Assembly: GCA_964459495.1 (NCBI GenBank)
Contig: CAYWNK010000006.1
Span: 1-64,000, forward strand
Direction: 5' to 3'
Length of the DNA: 64,000 nt
From: CAYWNK01 sp964459495
GTDB lineage: Bacteria; Planctomycetota; UBA1135; GCA-002686595
Made by a program: the position numbers and the translations under genes. Within the stretch, counting starts at the first letter, position 1; each line of letters opens with the position of its first letter. The notes below the pieces were generated by a model. That model saw only the letters and a list, made by a program, of their open reading frames with translations. It was not told where the DNA came from and did no database searches. Shown piece by piece: positions 58,802-64,000 of this stretch.

Positions 58802-59623
58802 CTAGGCGTGGAAGGAAGCGCCGGGGACCGTGAGGATGGCGGTGGCGATCAGCAGAGTGATCAGGCCGCCGACGGCGGCAAACGATGCGCGACGAGCCGT
58901 GAGGCCAACGATACGCCTCGAGAACGCGATGATGCCGAAGTGAATCCACAGTCCCAGGTACAGCAGCACCGTGGGATCGGTGTAGGAAAAGTGTTCGACG
59001 TTACGGGCGTGGGCCAGCCCAATGCCGACGTTGACACCGAGGGTAAGGAACACGAAGCCGGCAAGGGCGGTAAGGCGCGTGGTGCGCGCGAGCTGCTCGA
59101 GGTTGGGCAGGCGCTGGACGAGTGGCCCGAAGCGTTGGGCTTTCAGCTGGCGGTAGAGCACCAGGTGCAGCAAGCCGTAGATGCCCGAGAGCACCAGGGC
59201 CGCTGTCGCGAGCAGCATCGTGATCGCGTGCGCGGTTTGCACCGCGTTGCCCGCCTGGACCGAAGTCTCAGCTCCCATTGGGCCAAAGGCGGAAGCGCCG
59301 AGCTGGAGCAGGAAGACGACAGCCAAGAGAATGGCGGCGACTGTCGGCTGTGGGGAGCGAAAGGTGACCAGGCAGAACAGGAGGCCGACGGTGAGCGCGA
59401 CCGCAGACAGGATGCGGGCTCCGCTAACGACGGCTGCGCCGGTGGCGTTGGCGTTGAGGACGAACACGCCGGCGTGGGCCAGCAGGGTCAGCCAGAGCAG
59501 CGGTCGCCGGGCGCTGGCAAAGCGTGGCTGGGCGGGACCCGCGAAGGCCATGCCATAGAGAATGGCCAGCACGAGATAGGCCGGGGGCAGAGCCACGAGC
59601 AGGGCCTGGATGAGGGCGGTCAT
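58802..59623 (-). CDS. CcsA/HemX-like membrane protein
   Basis: A 273-residue protein with about eight membrane helices, starting at ATG 59623. It matches the cytochrome-c assembly CcsA/HemX group: GLLHLVLYRQL, LGVNVGIGLAHARNVEHFSY, then PTVLLYLGLWIHFGIIAFSR. HemX proteins next to hemA are thought to influence GluTR levels; CcsA proteins move heme for cytochrome c. The typical WWD motif is not obvious, favouring HemX. Overlaps hemG by 4 bp (ATGA). Confidence 0.8.
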   Translation of the reverse strand: MTALIQALLVALPPAYLVLAILYGMAFAGPAQPRFASARRPLLWLTLLAHAGVFVLNANATGAAVVSGARILSAVALTVGLLFCLVTFRSPQPTVAAILLAVVFLLQLGASAFGPMGAETSVQAGNAVQTAHAITMLLATAALVLSGIYGLLHLVLYRQLKAQRFGPLVQRLPNLEQLARTTRLTALAGFVFLTLGVNVGIGLAHARNVEHFSYTDPTVLLYLGLWIHFGIIAFSRRIVGLTARRASFAAVGGLITLLIATAILTVPGASFHA

Positions 59624-61068
59624 GCGGCTCCCCCCTGGAGGCCCTGGGCCATCCAGGCCTTGGCGGCGTTGATCCCTGAGCGAATGGTGTCGTCCACCGA
59701 GACGCCGGCGAGGTAGGACCCGGCGAGCTCGAGGCTCGGCATCGCGCGCCGTAGACTGGTGCGCAGGGACTCCATGCGCCCGGCATGACCCACGCGGTAG
59801 CGCGCGATCGCCTCGTCCCAGCGCTGGACGAGGCTGCACTGGATTCGGCCAGCGGAGGAGGCGCCGAGCGCGGCGATCAGTTCGCCGTGCGCGCGGGCGA
59901 CCAGGGCCCCGTCGTCGAGGCCGCGCACGTCGCCGCCGCGGAGCATCGTGGTGACGGTTGAGCCGCCCGCGGGTGCTCGCCCGGCGAAGATGCGGCTGGG
60001 GAAGAGGGTGCCGAGAACGCCGGGCGTCCCGGGCTTGCCCTCCTCGTCGGGCGGAACCAGGAAGCCGAAGCCCATGGGGAGGTCGGCGTCGATCAGCCCG
60101 AGGTGCACGACGGTGACGGCGGCGTGTTCGATCTCGTAGAGGGCCGACAGTTCGACCCGCTCGGGGACGGCCATCGCCAGCAGCTGGTAGGCGGGTTTGG
60201 CGGGCAGGGCGAGCACCAGGCCGGGGGCCTCTAGGACCTCGTCGGATTCCAGCCGCAGGGTCCAGCCGCTGGCGCCGCGCTCGATCTCGGAGACCGGAGC
60301 TTCCAGGCGGAGGCTGTCGCCGAGGCTCTCGGCGATGGCCCTGGGCAGCTCGGCGAGCCCATCGGGGAACGTGAGCAGGTCACTGCGCTTGGTGCTGGGG
60401 CCTGGCGGCGCTGCCTCGGGCTGGGCCTTGGCGGCGCGCTTCTTGGCCAGCATCCCGCGGATGAGTCCGCCGTTGTCGTAGGCCAGGTTCCACATGCGCG
60501 GGAAGGCACTGCGCGCACCGAGGTCGCCGATCTCGGTGGCATACACGCCGCGCACGAAGGCTCCGGCAAGGGTGCGCGTGGCCTCGCGACCGATGCGTTC
60601 GGTGAGGAAGTCCTCGAAGCTGGGCTCGGGCTCGCGGTCGCGGTCGCCGCGCAGGCGCCGGAATGGCTCGGACATCGCGCGCATCTTGGCGCCGCGGCTG
60701 AGCAATGGAGTGCTGAGGATGCCCTTTGGGCCACTGGGCAGGGCGACGAGCCCGCCGTTGTGCCAGAGGTAGCGAGTGCTCGCCTCGGAGGCCGAGACCT
60801 GCAGGCGATCTGACAGCCCGACCTGGTGGGTGAGCTCGCGGAAGTGACGAGCGGAGGACTGAACGGTGTTCGGGCCAGCCTCGAACAGAAAGCCCTGCTG
60901 ACGCAGGCTGCGCACGACGCCCCCCGCTTGGTCGGTGGCCTCGAGGCAAAGGACCTTCCGGCCGGACCGCTTAAGCGTATGGGCGCAGGCCAAGCCCGCC
61001 AATCCCGCGCCGATGACGATGACGTCGGCGGGGGCTTGGAGCGGGGATCGGGCCGGCACGGGAGGCAT
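59620..61068 (-). CDS. hemG: Protoporphyrinogen/coproporphyrinogen oxidase, HemY type
   Basis: An oxygen-dependent FAD enzyme of 482 residues that aromatises the porphyrinogen ring. FAD-binding start DVIVIGAGLAGLACAHTLKR, LCLEATDQAGGVVRSLRQQG, FLFEAGPNTVQSS, YLWHNGGLVALPSGPKGIL, and the C-terminal LELAGSYLAGVSVDDTIRSG. With hemF present in the window, protoporphyrinogen IX is the likely substrate. Starts 12 bp after hemE. Confidence 0.92.
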   Translation of the reverse strand: MPPVPARSPLQAPADVIVIGAGLAGLACAHTLKRSGRKVLCLEATDQAGGVVRSLRQQGFLFEAGPNTVQSSARHFRELTHQVGLSDRLQVSASEASTRYLWHNGGLVALPSGPKGILSTPLLSRGAKMRAMSEPFRRLRGDRDREPEPSFEDFLTERIGREATRTLAGAFVRGVYATEIGDLGARSAFPRMWNLAYDNGGLIRGMLAKKRAAKAQPEAAPPGPSTKRSDLLTFPDGLAELPRAIAESLGDSLRLEAPVSEIERGASGWTLRLESDEVLEAPGLVLALPAKPAYQLLAMAVPERVELSALYEIEHAAVTVVHLGLIDADLPMGFGFLVPPDEEGKPGTPGVLGTLFPSRIFAGRAPAGGSTVTTMLRGGDVRGLDDGALVARAHGELIAALGASSAGRIQCSLVQRWDEAIARYRVGHAGRMESLRTSLRRAMPSLELAGSYLAGVSVDDTIRSGINAAKAWMAQGLQGGAA

Positions 61069-61080
61069 GGACTTCGCGGG

Positions 61081-62121
61081 TTAGGAGGAGACGGGCAGCT
61101 CACCCAGCACGGTGCGCCAAAGGGCCTGTACGGACTCCATCGGCGTGGTGGGCAGGATGCCGCTCCCAAGGTTGAAGATGTATCCGGGGTGTCCCGAGAA
61201 CGCGTCGAGGACCCGGCGCGCTTCGCGCTCGACCACGGCGGGCGGCGCATAGAGGATGGTGGGGTTCAGGTTGCCCTGCAAGGCCACGTTGGGTCCGACG
61301 CGGCGCATCGCTTCGGCGGGGTCCACACGCCAGTCGATCGAGAGCACGTCGGGCTCGGCCTCAAGCAGCACCTCGATCAGGTGCGAGCAGCCGTTCACGT
61401 AGAGAATCACGGGCACGCCCATGCCCTTCGCGGCGGCGACGAGCCGCTTCACGTGGGGCAGCATGTGCTCCCTGTAGGTGGCGGCGTCATGGGTACCACC
61501 CCACGAGTCGAAGATCTGCAGGGCGTCCGCGCCGGCGTCGACCTGCAGCTGAAGGTAGGGAATGGAGACGTCGACGACGCGCTCCTGGAGCGCGTGGAAC
61601 TCGTCCGGACGCCCGAGCATCCACTGGATGGTGTTCTCAAAGTTGCGGCTGCTCTTGCCCTCGATCATGTAGCTGGCGAGGGTGAACGGGGCGCCGCAGA
61701 AGCCGATCATGGCGCGCTCCTCGCCGAGTTCTGCGCGCACGAGCCGCAGGGCGTCACCGAGGAAGGCGCAGTCCTTGGTCGGGTCGCCATTGGGCAGCTT
61801 GTCCAACTCAGCCATCGAGCGCAGGGGCGGGGTCAGCACGGGCCCGCGCCCCTCCTGGATTTCGACGTGCAGGCCAAGCACCTCGGCGGGCACGAGGATG
61901 TCGCAGAAGATGACGGCGGCATCCATGCCGTAGCGACGGATGGGCTGCAGCGTGACCTCGGCGGATTGCGCCGGGTTGTGCACCATCTGCATGAACGGGG
62001 TGTCCTTGCGCAGCTCCCGGTACTCGGGGAGGTTGCGGCCGGCCTGGCGCATCATCCAGGCCGGGGGGCGGTCCACGGGCTCGCGGCGGCAGGCCGCCAA
62101 GAAGCGTTCACGACTGTTCAT
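61081..62121 (-). CDS. hemE: Uroporphyrinogen decarboxylase
   Basis: Converts uroporphyrinogen III to coproporphyrinogen III. The 346-residue protein has RPPAWMMRQAGRNLPEYREL, the URO-D signature with its active-site Arg residues, plus AAVIFCDILVPAEVLGLHVE, IGFCGAPFTLASYMIEGKSS and IFDSWGG. First gene of the leftward heme operon. Confidence 0.97.
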   Translation of the reverse strand: MNSRERFLAACRREPVDRPPAWMMRQAGRNLPEYRELRKDTPFMQMVHNPAQSAEVTLQPIRRYGMDAAVIFCDILVPAEVLGLHVEIQEGRGPVLTPPLRSMAELDKLPNGDPTKDCAFLGDALRLVRAELGEERAMIGFCGAPFTLASYMIEGKSSRNFENTIQWMLGRPDEFHALQERVVDVSIPYLQLQVDAGADALQIFDSWGGTHDAATYREHMLPHVKRLVAAAKGMGVPVILYVNGCSHLIEVLLEAEPDVLSIDWRVDPAEAMRRVGPNVALQGNLNPTILYAPPAVVEREARRVLDAFSGHPGYIFNLGSGILPTTPMESVQALWRTVLGELPVSS

Positions 62122-62211
62122 AGGGGAGATTGAGGCCCGAGGGTTGGCCGCTCGACCTGCCCTGGAGGTGGGGAGGCCCCGGGCGGACGGATCAGCAACG
62201 TAGAACGGGGC

Positions 62212-62220
62212 ATTCTAGCA
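62212..62220 (-). promoter_or_regulatory. Extended -10 element TGCTAGAAT for the heme operon
   Basis: On the minus strand TGCTAGAAT lies 90 nt before the hemE start. It is identical to the element before dsbD. Confidence 0.5.
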
Positions 62221-62252
62221 TCGAAGCCCCCCGAAAGGCCCTTTGCAGGGAA

Positions 62253-62261
62253 TGCTAGATT
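62253..62261 (+). promoter_or_regulatory. Extended -10 element TGCTAGATT
   Basis: Plus-strand element 55 nt before the FG-GAP gene start, back to back with the heme-operon element 32 bp away. Confidence 0.5.
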
Positions 62262-62316
62262 GATGTGTGGGTCTGGGAGACCCAGCCCCGCTCGCTCGAA
62301 CCGCTCAGGCATTTCC

Positions 62317-63864
62317 ATGCTCCTATTTGCTCGACTCGCGCCCCTGCTGTTCGCGGGGCCACTGCTGGCCCAGGTGCCCCTGGTCTCACTCTCGGGGGAT
62401 CCGGGCGTCTTCGGGGCGGCGGTTGCGCTGGACGGTGGCGTGGCTGCTGTCGGGGATCCCCTAGCGGATTCCGTGGCCGTGGACGGCGGGGTCGTGCGGC
62501 TGATCGACGCAGAGAGCGGACACACACTGCACACGCTGGTGCCGAGTGACGGCTATGCGGGCCAGCGCTTCGGCTTTCGGGTGGCGCTCGAGGAGGGGCT
62601 GGTCCTGGTGGGGGCTCCCTTTGATGACACCCTGGGCCTGGACAGCGGAGCGGCTTACGTGTTCGACGCCGCCAGCGGGGCGCAGCTAGCCAAGCTCTTG
62701 TCTCCGGTGGGTGGGCCCGGAGAGGAGTTCGGGCAGGGGCTTGCGCTCAGCGCAGGACGCGCAATCGTCGGTGCGCTGGCGGCCGACGGCATGACTTCGA
62801 ACGCCGGAGCGGTGCACGTCTTTGACGCAGCCAGCGGGGCGTTCGAGGGAACCCTGCTGGCCCCGGATGGGCAGCCCCAAGACCGCTTTGGCAACGCGAT
62901 TGCGGCAGACGGGAATCTGGTCGTGGTTGGGGCGCGTAGGCATGCCCAGGGGGGGCCGGAGTCGGGCACGGTCTACTTCTTCGACTTGTCCACGGGCGCG
63001 TTCCTCGCCGAGCTGAGTCCCTTGGATTCGAGCGCGGGTCAGCACTTCGGCGCGGCGATCGCCATCGACTCGGAGTACATCGTGGTCGGCGCGATTGAGG
63101 ACCTTGCTCCGACGGGCAGTGAGGGGGCGGTCTATGTGTTCGATCGCGGCGGAATGGAGCTGCACAAGCTGGTTCCAGATGCGCCGGCGCCCCAGTCGCT
63201 CTTCGGGCAGGGGCTGGATCTCTCTAGCGGCAGGGCTCTGATCGGAGCATCTCACGAGTCCGGCAACGATGGCGCGGTCTACCTGTTCGACCTCGCCGCC
63301 GGAATTCAGTTGTACACCTATCGATCGGCTCCATCGTCACCGGGTTCCCTCTACGGCGTTTCCTTGGGTTTCGACGCCGACCGAGCTGTTGTGGGGGCGC
63401 CTGGCGACGGGGGGACCGGGGCGGTCTACGTCTTCCTGCCCGAGGCGCCGCTCGGCACCCAGGAGTGTGCGGGCGTGCTGAATTCACGGGGTCTGGCCGG
63501 CGAGCTTGGGGTTGCGGGCTCAGCGGATTCCCAGGCGAACGAGGTGTGGCTGGTGGCCTCGGGCCTGCCGTTCGGTCAGTTCGGATTCTTCATCACGGGC
63601 CAGCTTCCAGGCTTTGTCATGGGGCCCGGGGGAAGCCAGGGCAACCTCTGCATTCGGGGACCCCTAGCGCGCTTCAACGCGATGATTCCAAACTCAGGGA
63701 TCGGCGGATTCTTCGAACAGCGCATCGATACGAGCCAAATTCCGACCCAGCCGGCGACCGCGATTCAGTCGGGTGAAACGTGGCACTACCAGGCCTGGTA
63801 CCGGGATCAAAACCCGCAACCCACGTCGAACTTCACCTCTGCGACCAGCGTTCTCTATCGTTGA
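62317..63864 (+). CDS. Secreted FG-GAP repeat protein with planctomycete-type C-terminal module
   Basis: A 515-residue exported protein starting at ATG 62317 (MLLFARLAPLLFAGPLLAQ). Residues 25-390 hold about seven blades of one repeat, each like GEEFGQGLALSAGRAIVGAL followed by NAGAVHVFDAASGA, forming a beta-propeller. From about 395 a different module begins (LGTQECAGVLNSRGLAG; VWLVASGLPFGQFGFFITGQ; GNLCIRGPLARF; GETWHYQAWYRD; TSNFTSATSVLYR). I associate this module with many secreted proteins of certain Planctomycetota, probably for surface display. It overlaps the convergent final gene by 10 bp. Confidence 0.85.
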   Translation: MLLFARLAPLLFAGPLLAQVPLVSLSGDPGVFGAAVALDGGVAAVGDPLADSVAVDGGVVRLIDAESGHTLHTLVPSDGYAGQRFGFRVALEEGLVLVGAPFDDTLGLDSGAAYVFDAASGAQLAKLLSPVGGPGEEFGQGLALSAGRAIVGALAADGMTSNAGAVHVFDAASGAFEGTLLAPDGQPQDRFGNAIAADGNLVVVGARRHAQGGPESGTVYFFDLSTGAFLAELSPLDSSAGQHFGAAIAIDSEYIVVGAIEDLAPTGSEGAVYVFDRGGMELHKLVPDAPAPQSLFGQGLDLSSGRALIGASHESGNDGAVYLFDLAAGIQLYTYRSAPSSPGSLYGVSLGFDADRAVVGAPGDGGTGAVYVFLPEAPLGTQECAGVLNSRGLAGELGVAGSADSQANEVWLVASGLPFGQFGFFITGQLPGFVMGPGGSQGNLCIRGPLARFNAMIPNSGIGGFFEQRIDTSQIPTQPATAIQSGETWHYQAWYRDQNPQPTSNFTSATSVLYR

Positions 63865-64000
63865 CGGGGGAACCCTGCGGCCAGCAAGGCGTCGGCGAGG
63901 GCTTCGGCGATGGTGATGTTGCCGGCCTCATTGAAGTGGCAGCAGTTGTCGAGCAGGCGAATGCCCTCGACATCGGCGAAGATCTCCTTCAGGTCCAGTA
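63855..64000 (-). CDS. SGNH/GDSL hydrolase, C-terminal part (cut by window edge)
   Basis: Only the last 47 residues are in the window: LDLKEIFADVEGIRLLDNCC, then HFNEAGNITIAEALADALLA and AGFPRQR. The D-x-C-C-H-F-N-E-A-G-N pattern is the block V Asp-His end of SGNH esterases. The frame is open to the window edge. Its stop at 63855 lies inside the 3' end of the convergent FG-GAP gene. Confidence 0.65.
   Translation of the reverse strand, partial: LDLKEIFADVEGIRLLDNCCHFNEAGNITIAEALADALLAAGFPRQR

Noticed and set aside
60826..62133. Plus-strand 435-codon open frame opposite hemE and hemG
   Set aside because: Antisense shadow of two well-defined enzymes.
1..64000. tRNA-Sec (selC), selA, selB or selD within the window
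   Set aside because: No 90+ nt tRNA-like fold with a TCA anticodon and no SelA/SelB/SelD motifs were seen; they must be elsewhere if the Sec reading is right.
1..64000. CRISPR arrays, insertion sequences, integrases, rRNA genes
   Set aside because: No regularly spaced repeats, transposase or integrase motifs, or rRNA core sequences were noticed.

Overview
The window is a GC-rich bacterial chromosome segment with dense genes on both strands. I infer a planctomycete-like organism (phylum Planctomycetota, probably the marine lineage that includes Saltatorellus/Engelhardtia-type isolates). The reasons are large secreted FG-GAP/VCBS proteins, one ending in a C-terminal module I associate with that group, a Ser/Thr kinase fused to an FGE-like domain, ECF sigma factors beside kinase and CHAT-protease genes, and a complete Gram-negative hook-basal-body set including L- and P-ring genes. 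The taxonomic call is inference; no rRNA gene or other marker settles it.

Layout. 0-3.3 kb: a membrane GGDEF-EAL protein and a small secreted protein. 3.9-8.9 kb: three genes interrupted by in-frame TGA codons, read here as selenocysteine: a DsbD-type electron carrier (one Sec), a TlpA-type thioredoxin (one Sec) and an exported HMA-like protein (two Sec), with a SlyD-type prolyl isomerase among them. All would work in thiol redox or metal handling, the three TGA genes outside the cytoplasm. 9.0-13.4 kb: a small membrane protein, hemF, feoB and feoA. 13.5 kb: rpiA. 14.3-28.7 kb: flagellar hook, rod, ring and junction genes (fliK, flgD, flgE, then flgF, flgG, flgA, flgH, flgI, flgJ, a flgN-like gene, flgK, flgL) under two sigma-54 promoters, ending with a small unknown protein and an acetyltransferase. 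28.8-30.7 kb: gmhA, a Cys-type HMA protein and a beta-barrel protein.

30.7-53.2 kb is an accessory stretch rich in signalling and surface proteins: an ECF sigma factor divergent from a kinase-FGE fusion, a beta-helix protein, an ECF sigma/anti-sigma-like/CHAT-protease set with overlapping reading frames, an FG-GAP-like protein, a sulfatase-superfamily lipoprotein, a DegP-like lipoprotein, a HEAT-repeat protein, a glycosyltransferase and a Calx-beta metalloprotease.

53.3-62.1 kb is a tightly packed heme operon read leftwards: hemE, hemG, a CcsA/HemX-like membrane gene, hemA, hemC, hemD, hemB, hemL. A decayed duplicate of the hemL 3' end lies just beyond it. With hemF at 10 kb, every step from glutamyl-tRNA to protoporphyrin IX is encoded here; ferrochelatase is not in the window. 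FeoAB would supply the iron. The window ends with a typical FG-GAP secreted protein and the C-terminus of an SGNH hydrolase.

The most notable content is the selenoprotein cluster. Stem-loops with bacterial SECIS geometry follow three of the four TGA codons, and the one in the TlpA-type gene closely matches the E. coli fdhF element as I recall it. No selA, selB, selC or selD is visible, so the Sec reading depends on those genes existing elsewhere in the genome.
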